The position numbers and the translations under genes were made by a program. A model generated the notes under the pieces. The model was not told the DNA's origin and made no database searches. It saw only the letters and a list, made by a program, of their open reading frames with translations. Of a stretch of DNA of 64,000 nucleotides, positions 17,051 through 26,982 are shown in pieces (the first letter of the stretch is position 1; the number at the start of each line of letters is the position of its first letter). Source of the stretch: Hydrotalea sandarakina (GTDB taxonomy: Bacteria; Bacteroidota; Bacteroidia; Chitinophagales; Chitinophagaceae). The stretch covers positions 17,141-81,140 of the forward strand of contig NZ_QKZV01000010.1 in NCBI RefSeq assembly GCF_003254115.1, written 5' to 3'.

Positions 17051-18304
17051 ATGGATACAATAATTGAAAAGAAGCCACTGGGCAGAAAAGCCATTCAACG
17101 CATTGTTATAGCACTTATCATAATTATTGCTATAGTTAGTGCTTCGTTGTACACAATGCATAGTGCACAAACAAAAGTGAGTGCTGATAGAGTAACAATT
17201 AGCGAAGTGGTACAAGGCACCTTTCAGGAATATATTCCACTTACAGGTATTGTAATGCCGGTAACTACTATTTATTTAGATGCCTTAGAAGGCGGAAGGG
17301 TTGAACAAAAATTTGTAGAAGATGGTGCAATGGTAAAAAAAGGGCAACCATTATTACGTTTGTCGAATACAGATTTGGCTTTGAGTTTGGTAAATCAGGA
17401 AACCTCTGTGTACAATTTATTAACTCAGATGCAAATTTCGCGGAATGCTGCTGTACAAAATACGGTGAATAAATTGAATCAATTGGCTGATGTAGAAAGT
17501 CAGTTAAAAGAAGCAAAACGTATTTATGATTTAGATAAGCATTTATATCAGGAAAAAGCCATTGGCCTACAAGAATTTAAACAAGCGGAAAACAACTATT
17601 TATACTATAACGAAAAAATGAAACTGAGTAAGCAAATATTAGAACAAGACTCAGTTTTTAATCAACAGCAATTGCAACAATCCAGGCAATCGTATGAGGG
17701 ATCACAAAATGCGTTGAATGTAATGCGCAAAAAAGTAGGCGATTTAATTGTACGCGCCCCCATTGACGGACAATTAACTGCTTTGGATGTTGAAATTGGA
17801 CAAAATAAACGACAAGGGGAACGATTAGGACAAGTAGATGCGGTTAATGGTTTTAAAGTACGCGCCGATGTTGATGAACATTATATTTCCAGGGTGTACA
17901 ATGGATTAAAGGCAATTTGTACTGTTGCGGGTAAAAATTATACATTAAACATTACTAAAGTATTTGCACAGGTGGTAAGCGGAAAGTTTCAGGTGGATAT
18001 GCAATTTAAAGATTCGATTCCTGATGGTATTAAACGAGGGCAGACCTTACAGATACAATTAATTTTAGGTGATGCTATTCCCTCGGTATTGCTTCCCAAA
18101 GGTTCTTTTTCACAACAAACCGGTGGTAACTGGGTATATGTGCTCAATAAAAATGGCAATCAGGCTTATAAAAAAGAAGTACAACTTGGCATGCAAAATC
18201 CGGATTACTATCAGGTAATAAAAGGGTTGCAGCCCGGCGAAAAAGTGATTACATCCAGCTATGAAAGTTTCAATAATGCATCAACAATAGATATCATTAA
18301 CTAA
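17051..18304 (+). CDS. HlyD/MacA-like periplasmic adaptor of an ABC exporter
   Basis: 417 residues. One N-terminal membrane anchor (AIQRIVIALIIIIAIVSASL), then the barrel-sandwich half EGGRVEQKFVEDGAMVKKGQ, a long Gln/Lys-rich coiled-coil hairpin (about 110-225) and the second lipoyl half VRAPIDGQLTALDVEIGQ. A beta-barrel and a C-terminal membrane-proximal domain (LKPGEKV-like GLQPGEKVITSSYE) follow. Links the inner-membrane ABC transporter to TolC. First gene of the exporter operon; its product class matches the downstream MacB-type permease. Confidence 0.9.
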   Translation: MDTIIEKKPLGRKAIQRIVIALIIIIAIVSASLYTMHSAQTKVSADRVTISEVVQGTFQEYIPLTGIVMPVTTIYLDALEGGRVEQKFVEDGAMVKKGQPLLRLSNTDLALSLVNQETSVYNLLTQMQISRNAAVQNTVNKLNQLADVESQLKEAKRIYDLDKHLYQEKAIGLQEFKQAENNYLYYNEKMKLSKQILEQDSVFNQQQLQQSRQSYEGSQNALNVMRKKVGDLIVRAPIDGQLTALDVEIGQNKRQGERLGQVDAVNGFKVRADVDEHYISRVYNGLKAICTVAGKNYTLNITKVFAQVVSGKFQVDMQFKDSIPDGIKRGQTLQIQLILGDAIPSVLLPKGSFSQQTGGNWVYVLNKNGNQAYKKEVQLGMQNPDYYQVIKGLQPGEKVITSSYESFNNASTIDIIN

Positions 18305-18314
18305 ATTATTCAAT

Positions 18315-18491
18315 ATGAAATTCTTTATATTATTTTATTTTTTATCCTTATTCGAGGGCGCATCAAAGTTGCACTTCAACAAAACTAACTGTACAATATC
18401 AGTAATGAAAGAAGCTAAAAATGAGTTAAAAGTAATAACCGATGATTTATTAATAACGCCTGCTGATGCACTTTTTTATAAAATACAATAA
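18315..18491 (+). CDS. Small ORF inside the exporter operon (58 residues)
   Basis: ATG at 18315 to TAA at 18491, lying 10 bases after the adaptor and 24 bases before the ATPase gene. The N-terminus (MKFFILFYFLSLFEGAS) looks like a signal peptide or membrane anchor. The rest (KEAKNELKVITDDLLITPAD) is a short polar tail. It has no recognisable family. It fills nearly all of an otherwise unusual 211-base gap in a tight operon, which favours it being real, but coding evidence is limited. Confidence 0.45.
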   Translation: MKFFILFYFLSLFEGASKLHFNKTNCTISVMKEAKNELKVITDDLLITPADALFYKIQ

Positions 18492-18515
18492 TTACTAACA
18501 CCCAAATAAAAATGT

Positions 18516-19193
18516 ATGATACAAATAAAACAGTTAAAAAAAGTTTACCGAACAGATGAAGTAGAAACGGTTGCTTTAAATGCTATTAATCTTATGGTTG
18601 AGAAGGGCGAATTTGTTGCCATTATGGGTCCATCGGGCTGCGGTAAAACAACCTTAATGAATATTCTAGGATTATTAGATGAGCCGGATAGTGGTAGTTT
18701 TATTTTTAATGGTATAGAAATAGCCCATTTTAGCGAAAGCCAACGTGTGCAACTCAGGAAACAAAATATAGGCTTCGTTTTCCAAAACTTTAATTTAATA
18801 GATGAATTAACCGTTTACGAAAATGTTGAATTGCCATTAATCTATACCGGACATAAATCTTCCGAAAGAAAAAAAATGGTAACGGAAGTATTGGAAAGAA
18901 TGCAATTAATGCATAGACGATCACATTATCCTCAACAATTATCAGGTGGGCAACAGCAACGGGTTGCCGTTGCAAGAGCAGTAGTGAATAAACCTGCTTT
19001 AATATTAGCCGATGAGCCTACGGGAAATCTTGATTCGAAAAATGGAAATGAGGTAATGCAACTTCTGACTGAATTAAATGAACAAGGCACTACCATTGTA
19101 ATGGTAACGCATAGTGAACATGATGCTAAATACAGCCACCGAATTATTAGGATGCTTGATGGACAAACGATAATGGAAAATATTTTAGTATAA
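18516..19193 (+). CDS. ABC transporter ATP-binding protein, MacB/LolD type
   Basis: 225 residues: Walker A GPSGCGKTT, Q-loop FQNFNL, signature LSGGQQQRVAVARA, Walker B LILADEPTGNLD and H-loop VTHSEHD. The ordering and the 'DEPTGNLDSKNG' block are diagnostic of the LolD/MacB family that pairs with FtsX-like permeases. Powers the mechanotransmission exporter formed with the permease that follows after 15 bases. Confidence 0.95.
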   Translation: MIQIKQLKKVYRTDEVETVALNAINLMVEKGEFVAIMGPSGCGKTTLMNILGLLDEPDSGSFIFNGIEIAHFSESQRVQLRKQNIGFVFQNFNLIDELTVYENVELPLIYTGHKSSERKKMVTEVLERMQLMHRRSHYPQQLSGGQQQRVAVARAVVNKPALILADEPTGNLDSKNGNEVMQLLTELNEQGTTIVMVTHSEHDAKYSHRIIRMLDGQTIMENILV

Positions 19194-19208
19194 TCCAATT
19201 TAAAAATT

Positions 19209-21575
19209 ATGATTATCAATTATTTAAAAATTGCCTTTAGGAATTTATTGCGTCAAAAGGCATTTTCTTTCACTAATATTTTAGGCCTTTCTATTGGGTT
19301 GGCTTGTGCTTTGTTTATTGTAATGTGGATATTAGATGAGTTCTCTTATGACCGCTTTTTTAAGAACTATGATACCATTTACAGTATAAAAGTTACTCGC
19401 ACTTTCGATAACACTAAAAATACTGATGGCGCAGTAGCTTACCCTTTAACCAATGCTATTGCTGAAAAAATACCACAAGTAAAATATGCGGTCGAATCTA
19501 CCTACCCCTCAAGTCATGTATTAGCATTTAATGAAAATAAAATAAAGAAAACGGGTTACCAGGTTAGTGCTAACTTTTTTAAACTTTTTACTTTTCCTTT
19601 TTTGCAGGGCAATGCTGCTACTGCAGTAACCGATCCTAATTCTGTGGTATTAACAGCCGCTACGGCACAAGCTTTATTTGGTAATCATTCTCCCTTAGGA
19701 AAATTAGTAACACTTGATAATCAGCAAACCTATAAAGTAACAGGTGTAATTGCTGATATACCTCATAATTCAACCCTTCAATTTGATTTTGTTATTCCTT
19801 ATAGTTTTTCACCGGAGGATTATCAGCATGTTGCGAATGACTGGGTAAACGCATTTAATCTTGGATATATAGAAGTTTTGCCGGGAACAAATATTGCTGC
19901 ATTGGAAAAGCAAATCAATCAATTGTATAAACAGAATAATCCCAATGATGATGCGAAGACCTCCTATCTTTTACAACCTATGTCTGAATGGCGTTTGTAT
20001 AGCGATTTTAAAGATGGTAAAAATGTAGGGGGAATGATTGATTATGTGCATTTATTCAGCATTATTGCTGTGGTAATATTATTAATTGCTTGTATCAACT
20101 TCATGAATCTGTCAACAGCGCAAGCAGAGAAAAGAGCTAAAGAAGTTGGTGTTAGAAAAACTTTAGGTTCAGATAGAGCATCATTAGTGTTTCAATTTTT
20201 TATGGAATCATTCTTAATGGTATGTATAGCATTTGTTATTGCTTTGTTGTTGGTGTATTTGTTATTGCCTTCTTTTAATTTAATGGTTGATAAACAAATT
20301 AAATTACCATTTGCAAATGCAAAATTCTGGTTATATGCGGTGCTTATGATTGTATTTACTGCTATTGTTGCAGGCATTTATCCGGCAGTATATTTATCCT
20401 CGTTTAATGCTGCAACGGTTTTAAAAGGCACTTTTAAAGCTTCTAATAAATTATTGGCACCGAGAAAGTTATTGGTGATTGGCCAATTTGCAGCTTCTTT
20501 TGTATTAATAGTTGCTACCATTATTGTTTATCAACAAATACAACATGCACGACATCGTGATTTGGGCTATAATCCTAACGACTTGATCATTGTTAGCTCT
20601 TCACCTGAATTAGACAATAATTATGAAGTTTTGAAACAGCAGTTGTTGAATACGGGAGTAGTTGATGCAGTTACCAGAACTACTTCACCTATGACAGAAA
20701 TTTGGAATTATTCACCTGCACCTGATTGGCCCGGCAGACCACAAAACAACAATTTTATTGTAAGTGCTATGGCTGTTGGTTCCGATTTTGCAAAAACTAC
20801 AGGTGCCAGAATGATTGCAGGTAGAGATTTTAAAGAAGGTTCAATAGCCGATTCTACAGGCATTATATACAACAAAGCAGCAATGGACAAAATGAATTTA
20901 CCCGATCCAATTGGAAAACAGGTTAAATTTTTCGGAAAAACATTTACCATTATTGGTGTAATGGATAATATAGTTATGGCATCACCTTACAAACAGGTTG
21001 ATCCAATGATTATGCTTTTTTATGATAATAAAAGACCGGGGTTCGTGGATATCCGTTTAAAAAATGGTGTACAGCCTCAGAATGCTATTCCTAAAATTGC
21101 AGCTATTTATAAAACATTAAATCCGGCTTATCCTTTTGAATACAAATTTGCAGATGATGAGTTCAATAAGAAGTTTGCCACAGAGGAATTAATTGGTAAG
21201 CTTACAAATATATTTGCTTCAATATCCATCTTCATTTGTTGTATTGGTTTGGCCGGTTTAGTTTCTTTTTCTATCCAAAAGCGATTTAAAGAAATAGCCA
21301 TCCGAAAAATATTGGGTGCATCTGTTTGGCAAATTATTGAATTAATTGCTGCCGATTTTTTAAAGCTGGTTGCTATTGCCATTGTTATTGCTATTCCTAT
21401 AACCTGGTGGTTAATGAACGGGTGGTTAAATAATTATACTTATCATGTAACTATTCAGCCCATGGTGTTTGCATTGGTGGCTATAGTTATGTTGCTAATT
21501 ACATTAATAATAGTGGGTTTAAATGCACGAAATGCTGCTACAACCAATCCTGCAACGGTTATTAAAAGCGAATAA
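19209..21575 (+). CDS. ABC transporter permease, MacB_PCD plus two FtsX domains
   Basis: 788 residues. N-terminal LKIAFRNLLRQKAFSFTNILGLSIGLA marks the Bacteroidota long-form FtsX permease. Order: TM helix (about 20-42), MacB-type periplasmic core (45-250), FtsX block with three helices (about 280-410; STAQAEKRAKEVGVRKTLGS). A second TM/periplasmic region and a second FtsX block (about 665-785; SIQKRFKEIAIRKILGASVWQ) follow. Thus two FtsX units are fused in one chain. Part of the adaptor-ATPase-permease-TolC operon. The substrate is unknown; peptides, lipids or drugs are the usual classes. Confidence 0.92.
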   Translation: MIINYLKIAFRNLLRQKAFSFTNILGLSIGLACALFIVMWILDEFSYDRFFKNYDTIYSIKVTRTFDNTKNTDGAVAYPLTNAIAEKIPQVKYAVESTYPSSHVLAFNENKIKKTGYQVSANFFKLFTFPFLQGNAATAVTDPNSVVLTAATAQALFGNHSPLGKLVTLDNQQTYKVTGVIADIPHNSTLQFDFVIPYSFSPEDYQHVANDWVNAFNLGYIEVLPGTNIAALEKQINQLYKQNNPNDDAKTSYLLQPMSEWRLYSDFKDGKNVGGMIDYVHLFSIIAVVILLIACINFMNLSTAQAEKRAKEVGVRKTLGSDRASLVFQFFMESFLMVCIAFVIALLLVYLLLPSFNLMVDKQIKLPFANAKFWLYAVLMIVFTAIVAGIYPAVYLSSFNAATVLKGTFKASNKLLAPRKLLVIGQFAASFVLIVATIIVYQQIQHARHRDLGYNPNDLIIVSSSPELDNNYEVLKQQLLNTGVVDAVTRTTSPMTEIWNYSPAPDWPGRPQNNNFIVSAMAVGSDFAKTTGARMIAGRDFKEGSIADSTGIIYNKAAMDKMNLPDPIGKQVKFFGKTFTIIGVMDNIVMASPYKQVDPMIMLFYDNKRPGFVDIRLKNGVQPQNAIPKIAAIYKTLNPAYPFEYKFADDEFNKKFATEELIGKLTNIFASISIFICCIGLAGLVSFSIQKRFKEIAIRKILGASVWQIIELIAADFLKLVAIAIVIAIPITWWLMNGWLNNYTYHVTIQPMVFALVAIVMLLITLIIVGLNARNAATTNPATVIKSE

Positions 21576-23027
21576 ATGGAATTAACAAAAATGAATATGA
21601 AACATATTCTTGTAATAGTGCTTGTATTTTTTTGTACTGCTCAATTAGCAATGGCACAAAAAACAAATCATCAGGTCTTCACATTAGAGGGTTGTATAAC
21701 AACTGCCATTGCAGCCAATCAACAATTAGTGTTGGCGCAAAATCAGGCTGCTATTGATAATACGAATTACCAACAAGCAAAGAGTAATTTGTTACCTTAT
21801 GTAGGCGCTAATATTTCACATGGATTAAATGAAGGAAGAAGTATTAATCCTTATACTAATGCTTACTCTGACCAAAAAATTGATTTTGCTCAATACAATG
21901 TATCTGCTTCTTTTTTGTTATGGAACGGAAATGCACTTCAGCAAAATATTCAACAAAATAGGTTAAATGCTAAGGCTAGTAATATGGATGCTCAACAGGC
22001 ACGTGATAATTTAGTAATTCAAGTAATACTTAGTTATTTACAAGTGTTAAGCCTGCAAGAACAAATTAAAGCGGCACAACAGCAGGCACAAGTATCTGAA
22101 GCGCAGGTACAACGTTTAACGTTATTGAATAATGATGGTGCTATAGCTCCGGCCACATTGTTTGACATGAAAGGGCAGTATGGCAATGACCAGTTGAATG
22201 TTATTAATTTACAAAATCAATTAACGAATGCTAAGCTATCATTGTTTGCATTGATGAATACCAATTTTGTAGAAAATGCTTTTTTTGAACCTATAGTCAA
22301 TGAAATGCAAAAACAAGATAGTAGTGTTACTGCTAACAGCGCCTATCAATTGGCACTTAACAACATGCCTATGGTAAAAGCATATCAATATCGCTGGGAA
22401 AGTAATCTTAAAAAAGTAAAAGTGGCAAAGGCACAATTATTACCATCGTTAAGTTTTAATGTTGGGTTAGGCACCAATTATTCCAGTTTAGCCAACACAT
22501 TGCAATATGTAAATACTACTGAAGTAGCCACAGGTGGATATGTAAATTACAATGGCTCAAAATTGCCTGTTTACATGCAGCAGAATAATTATGTAAACCA
22601 GAATATTTCTTATGGGCAACAGTGGAAGAATAATTTCAATGCTTCATTAAGTTTAGTTTTGCAAATTCCCATTTTAAATGGTTTACAAGCTCGAACTAAA
22701 GTTAGGCAGGCACAAATACAAGTTAAACAATCTGCTTTTTTATTAAACAGTACCAAAACACAATTGCAGCAGTCTGTTTACAGTACATACATCAATATGT
22801 TACAAGCAGAAAAAACTGAAAAAGTTTCAATAGCTCAGTTGTCTGATTTTACACAATCCTTTCACGCAGCAACAGTGAAATTTGAAGCTGGCGTGGGCAC
22901 CTCTGTAGATTATATTATTGCCAAAACAAATATGGATAAAGCAAGTATCAATGCTATTGTTGCCAGATACAATGTGTTGTTGCTGCAAAAGGTATTAGAT
23001 TATTATCAAGGAGTATTAAAGTTTTAA
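21576..23027 (+). CDS. TolC-family outer-membrane efflux protein
   Basis: 483 residues; signal peptide MKHILVIVLVFFCTAQLAMA, reached from an ATG directly after the permease stop (an alternative ATG at 21597 would trim seven residues). Two OEP repeats with long amphipathic helices, e.g. NQQLVLAQNQAAIDNTNYQQAKSNLLPYV-type start and LNGLQARTKVRQAQIQVKQ in the second half. Forms the outer-membrane duct for the preceding ABC exporter. Confidence 0.92.
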   Translation: MELTKMNMKHILVIVLVFFCTAQLAMAQKTNHQVFTLEGCITTAIAANQQLVLAQNQAAIDNTNYQQAKSNLLPYVGANISHGLNEGRSINPYTNAYSDQKIDFAQYNVSASFLLWNGNALQQNIQQNRLNAKASNMDAQQARDNLVIQVILSYLQVLSLQEQIKAAQQQAQVSEAQVQRLTLLNNDGAIAPATLFDMKGQYGNDQLNVINLQNQLTNAKLSLFALMNTNFVENAFFEPIVNEMQKQDSSVTANSAYQLALNNMPMVKAYQYRWESNLKKVKVAKAQLLPSLSFNVGLGTNYSSLANTLQYVNTTEVATGGYVNYNGSKLPVYMQQNNYVNQNISYGQQWKNNFNASLSLVLQIPILNGLQARTKVRQAQIQVKQSAFLLNSTKTQLQQSVYSTYINMLQAEKTEKVSIAQLSDFTQSFHAATVKFEAGVGTSVDYIIAKTNMDKASINAIVARYNVLLLQKVLDYYQGVLKF

Positions 23028-23083
23028 GTTTTCGTTAGTGTTGTTTTCTAGGTTTTATTTATTACAAAGTAGTAGTGAATAGT

Positions 23084-23109
23084 AGCTGCCATTCTTGGCA
23101 GCTTTTTTA
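23084..23109 (+). terminator. Rho-independent terminator of the exporter operon
   Basis: AGCTGCC (23084-23090) and GGCAGCT (23097-23103) form a perfect 7-bp stem with loop ATTCTT, followed by six T. It lies 57 bases after the TolC stop codon. Confidence 0.85.
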
Positions 23110-23215
23110 TTGTTTTTTCCTTTTCAATGTTAACAAATTGTTACCTGTAATACTAATGTATGAATGTTTACAATTTGATAATACAGTTTGTTATGCAAAT
23201 AGTATAGCGCCCCAA

Positions 23216-23223
23216 TAGTTTTG
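23216..23223 (+). promoter_or_regulatory. Candidate -7 promoter element (TAGTTTTG)
   Basis: Exact match to the Bacteroidota -7 consensus TAnnTTTG, 16 bases before the start of the small secreted protein gene. The nearest upstream TTTG (23187-23190) is 25 bases away, longer than the usual spacing. Confidence 0.4.
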
Positions 23224-23239
23224 CACATCATTTTATTTC

Positions 23240-23635
23240 ATGCATTACAAACTGCTTTATTTTCTTTTTATACTGGCATTTGCATATATGCAAAATCCGG
23301 CCTATGGGGCGGGTGCTATGAAAGGGAAACATATTGCTTTTAAAGCAAAAAAGCAATTGTGCTATGAAATGAATATTGGTGCTAGTTGGAAAAATGAAAG
23401 CAAAACTAATTCCAATGCATTCCTGTACTCCATTAATGATGCTTCTATTTTAGAGGATGATGAATGCTTTGATACATTCACTGTTTTTGAAAAACCGGCT
23501 TATCAATTCCCTGCATTAGTTGTACCAACTTCATTCAATTGCCTAAATACTTTTAATTTTTTCAATGCGCATTTTGCATTAAAAGCATTGTATCATAACA
23601 CCATACTGGTTCGTATAAGTACTTTCCGCATATAG
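23240..23635 (+). CDS. Small secreted protein of unknown function upstream of susC
   Basis: 131 residues with an N-terminal signal peptide (MHYKLLYFLFILAFAYMQNPAYG). The mature part has no family I recognise; it contains a short acidic segment (ILEDDECFD) and an aromatic-rich C-terminal half. It has its own candidate promoter and lies 68 bases before the SusC gene. It might be co-expressed with the SusCD pair, though it could also be an orphan gene. Confidence 0.5.
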   Translation: MHYKLLYFLFILAFAYMQNPAYGAGAMKGKHIAFKAKKQLCYEMNIGASWKNESKTNSNAFLYSINDASILEDDECFDTFTVFEKPAYQFPALVVPTSFNCLNTFNFFNAHFALKALYHNTILVRISTFRI

Positions 23636-23703
23636 AATTTATTATTCTTTATTCTGTTTTATCCAGCCATTTTTTTACAATTTTTCATTTACAAATATTT
23701 TTT

Positions 23704-26700
23704 ATGCGTAGTAAATTTTTACTGCTTTCGTTTTACTTTATAGCTTTATTTACCTTCACTTATTCAGTGCCTTTACTGGCGCAAAATAATGTAGTTATTC
23801 AAGGAAAAGTGTTAGATGCACAAGACCAAAAGCCTATTGATGGTGCAAGTATTACCATCAGTACCAGCGGAAAAGGAACTGCAACAAATGCTCAAGGTGC
23901 TTTTAAATTAGAGGCAAGTCCAAATGCTGTTTTAGTTGTATCTTATGTGGGTTATTCTAGTGAAAAAATTTCACTTCATGGTCGCAAAGATGTTACTATT
24001 TTATTGCAGAAAGAAGTAAAGTCGTTAAATGAGGTGGTAGTAACTGCTTTAGGTATCAGCAAACAATCTAAAGCATTGGGATATGCTGTTCAATCGGTGA
24101 ATACCCGCCAAATTACGCAGGCTCAAGATCCTAACTTGATTAATAATTTAAGTGGTAAAATAGCCGGTGTTTATATTACAAATGGGGGTGCAGGTGTAGG
24201 TTCAACATCAAGAATAGTAATTAGAGGTGAAAACTCATTTACCGGAACTAATCAACCTTTGTTTGTTGTTGACGGTGTACCCATTAACAACGAAACCTAT
24301 TTTAATAGTGCAATTGAAAATTCAGCCAATCAAGGAACATGGGCTGAAGTAGATTATGGTAATGGTGCAGCAGAAATTAATCCAAACGATATTGCAAAAA
24401 TTACGGTACTAAAAGGTTCAACTGCGGCTGCGTTATATGGTTCAAGAGCAGCAAATGGTGCAGTAGTGTTGACTACAAAAAAGGGTACAGCTGAAAAAGG
24501 AATGCAGGGGGTTAGCTTTAATACTACTACCACATTTGAAACTCCATTAAAGTTACCTCGTTTGCAAAACGAATATGGTGCAGGCATTGATGCTTATCCA
24601 CTTTCCGGTGCTCCAAGTACTTATACCTACCAAAATGGAGGTGCATCTAATGAAAATAATATTCCTAATTGGGGTTTAAAGTTCGACCCAAATTTAAAAG
24701 TAGTTCAGTTTGATAGCCCTATACCTGGCACACCCTATCAAGCAGCCGATTTGATAGCTAGAAGTATTGATCCAACCCTAACACCTCAAGCAACACCGTG
24801 GATTGGTCATGCCGATCATTTTAAGAACTTTTTGCAAACCGGCATAACCACTCAAAATAATCTATCTTTTGGTGGTGTTAGCGATCATGGAAGTTATCAC
24901 TTTTCAATAAGTAACTTATATAACAGAGGTATATTACCTAATACGGATTTACGCAGAAATGGTATTGCTTTGCGCACTGAGCATAAATTTAATGATAAGC
25001 TTACCTCTAATGTTTTTATTGATTTCATTAATAGTAATAGCAGTAATAGGCCTAATATTGGATATGGTTCAGAAAGTGTTATGTACACATATTTTGGTGT
25101 ATATGGTATGCCAATTAATATCGACTTGAATTCACTTAAAAAACAATGGCAAACGGGTCGTGATCAACAAAACCAATTCCGTTATTGGAATAATCATGAT
25201 AACCCATATGTTACCATGTATGATAACGTAAATAGTTTTAATAAAAATCGTTTAATTGGTAATGCCTCTTTAAAATATGCGTTTAATAAAGCATGGACTG
25301 CCATGGTTAGAACTGGAACGGATTACTATTCTGATCATAGGGAAGGACATAGAGCTTTTACTACTGTGCGTTTTCCCAGTGGTGGATTTAGAACGGATGA
25401 TATTAATTATTTTGAAAACAATACAGATTTCTTGGTTAGTTATAATAAGCCTCATAGCAATTTATGGAACTTTGATGCTTCTGTGGGCGGTAACAGATTT
25501 ATGCAAAACATTTCTTACAATAGAAATATTGCAAATGCATTAATTACCCCTGGTTTGTACAATTTTTCAAATGCTCAAAGCCAACTGCCTACACTATATG
25601 AACAATTCAATAAAATTGTATACAGTGCCTACGCTTTTGCCGATGCCGATTATAAAGGAATGTTGTTTTTGAATGTAACCGGCAGGAATGATGTTTCTAG
25701 TACATTGCCGGTTCAACACAATTCATTCTTCTATCCTTCTGCTTCAGTAAGTGCAATATTGTCTGAAATGCTACATTTACCAAGTGCCATATCTTACTTA
25801 AAAGTTCGTGGCTCTGTTGCTAAAGTAGGTAGAGATGCTGATCCTTATTCTATTAATAACACCTATATTACTAATACCCCATTCAATAGTTATCCTTTAA
25901 CAACTGGTAATAATGTTCTGGCTAATAAAAATTTATTGCCTTCTTCTACTAGTACAACTGAATTTGGGGTTGAAGCACATTTATTTAATAATGCCATTGG
26001 TATCGATGCAACTATTTATAATTCAAACACTAAAAATGAAGTGGTTCAGTTGCCAATACCTGTATCGTCAGGCTATACTAACGCTTATGTAAATGGGGCA
26101 TCTATTAATAATAAGGGTGTTGAAATTATGGTTACAGCAACACCTATTCGTTCAAAAACAATTAATGGCTTGCATTGGGATTTGAACTTGAATTTTAGTC
26201 ATAATGTATCAGTTGTTACAGCTTTACCTGATGGAATTAATACTTATGTTTATGCGCAAGTTACCCAGTACGACCGTTACTACAGAGCTATACAGTACGA
26301 TGCAATTGTTGGTCAAAGAATTGGAAATATGTATGGAAATAAATTTATACGCGATCCCCAGGGTAATATTGTGTATAAAAATGGGGTGCCTCAATTTACT
26401 TCATCTCAAAATGGTTTGTTAGGAAACTATAACCCGGATTTTGTTTTAGGTTGGACAAACAACTTTACATATAAAAACTTTAATATGAGTTTTGTAGTAG
26501 ATTGGCATCAAGGTGGTAAATTTTATTCTTATACAGAGTTAGGCGTATTGGCTGGTGGTATGTCGGTTGAAACATTACCAGGAAGAGAAACAGGAATTAT
26601 TGGTAAAGGAGTTATGTTAGATGGATCGGGAAAATATGTACCTAATAATGTTAAGGTAGATGCAGCAACTTATTATAATGGCTATTATAATGCCTCTAAT

Positions 26701-26964
26701 AATGAAGCATTTATGTACAATGCAACTTATGTAAAGCTTCGTGAATTTAGGTTGGGATATACATTTAAAAATTTGTTTGGAAACAACTCTAAGGCAAATA
26801 TGAATGTTTCTTTTATTGCACGTAATGTACTAGAGTTTACACAAAATAAAGACGTTGATCCTGAGACACTTGCTTTACGTGGTCAGCAAATTTTACCAGG
26901 TACTGAGTTTTTGAGTATCCCTGCTACCAAAAGCCTGGGAATATCATTGGGGTTAAACTTTTAA
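23704..26964 (+). CDS. SusC/RagA-family TonB-linked outer-membrane transporter
   Basis: 1086 residues. Signal peptide to about residue 26, CarboxypepD_reg-like domain (about 30-110; VIQGKVLDAQDQKPIDGASI, VVSYVGYSSEKI), TonB-box-like LNEVVVTALGIS. A plug follows (about 125-250; LINNLSGKIAGVYI, IRGENSF, PLFVVDGVPINNE, TVLKGSTAAALYGSRAANGAV), then the 22-strand-type barrel to a C-terminal phenylalanine (SLGLNF). The SusC-specific motifs are clear. It imports a ligand delivered by the SusD partner 18 bases downstream. The substrate cannot be predicted because no glycosidase, peptidase or sensor of a utilisation locus is adjacent. Confidence 0.95.
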   Translation: MRSKFLLLSFYFIALFTFTYSVPLLAQNNVVIQGKVLDAQDQKPIDGASITISTSGKGTATNAQGAFKLEASPNAVLVVSYVGYSSEKISLHGRKDVTILLQKEVKSLNEVVVTALGISKQSKALGYAVQSVNTRQITQAQDPNLINNLSGKIAGVYITNGGAGVGSTSRIVIRGENSFTGTNQPLFVVDGVPINNETYFNSAIENSANQGTWAEVDYGNGAAEINPNDIAKITVLKGSTAAALYGSRAANGAVVLTTKKGTAEKGMQGVSFNTTTTFETPLKLPRLQNEYGAGIDAYPLSGAPSTYTYQNGGASNENNIPNWGLKFDPNLKVVQFDSPIPGTPYQAADLIARSIDPTLTPQATPWIGHADHFKNFLQTGITTQNNLSFGGVSDHGSYHFSISNLYNRGILPNTDLRRNGIALRTEHKFNDKLTSNVFIDFINSNSSNRPNIGYGSESVMYTYFGVYGMPINIDLNSLKKQWQTGRDQQNQFRYWNNHDNPYVTMYDNVNSFNKNRLIGNASLKYAFNKAWTAMVRTGTDYYSDHREGHRAFTTVRFPSGGFRTDDINYFENNTDFLVSYNKPHSNLWNFDASVGGNRFMQNISYNRNIANALITPGLYNFSNAQSQLPTLYEQFNKIVYSAYAFADADYKGMLFLNVTGRNDVSSTLPVQHNSFFYPSASVSAILSEMLHLPSAISYLKVRGSVAKVGRDADPYSINNTYITNTPFNSYPLTTGNNVLANKNLLPSSTSTTEFGVEAHLFNNAIGIDATIYNSNTKNEVVQLPIPVSSGYTNAYVNGASINNKGVEIMVTATPIRSKTINGLHWDLNLNFSHNVSVVTALPDGINTYVYAQVTQYDRYYRAIQYDAIVGQRIGNMYGNKFIRDPQGNIVYKNGVPQFTSSQNGLLGNYNPDFVLGWTNNFTYKNFNMSFVVDWHQGGKFYSYTELGVLAGGMSVETLPGRETGIIGKGVMLDGSGKYVPNNVKVDAATYYNGYYNASNNEAFMYNATYVKLREFRLGYTFKNLFGNNSKANMNVSFIARNVLEFTQNKDVDPETLALRGQQILPGTEFLSIPATKSLGISLGLNF

Positions 26965-26982
26965 TTTTTTAAACTTTTATTT

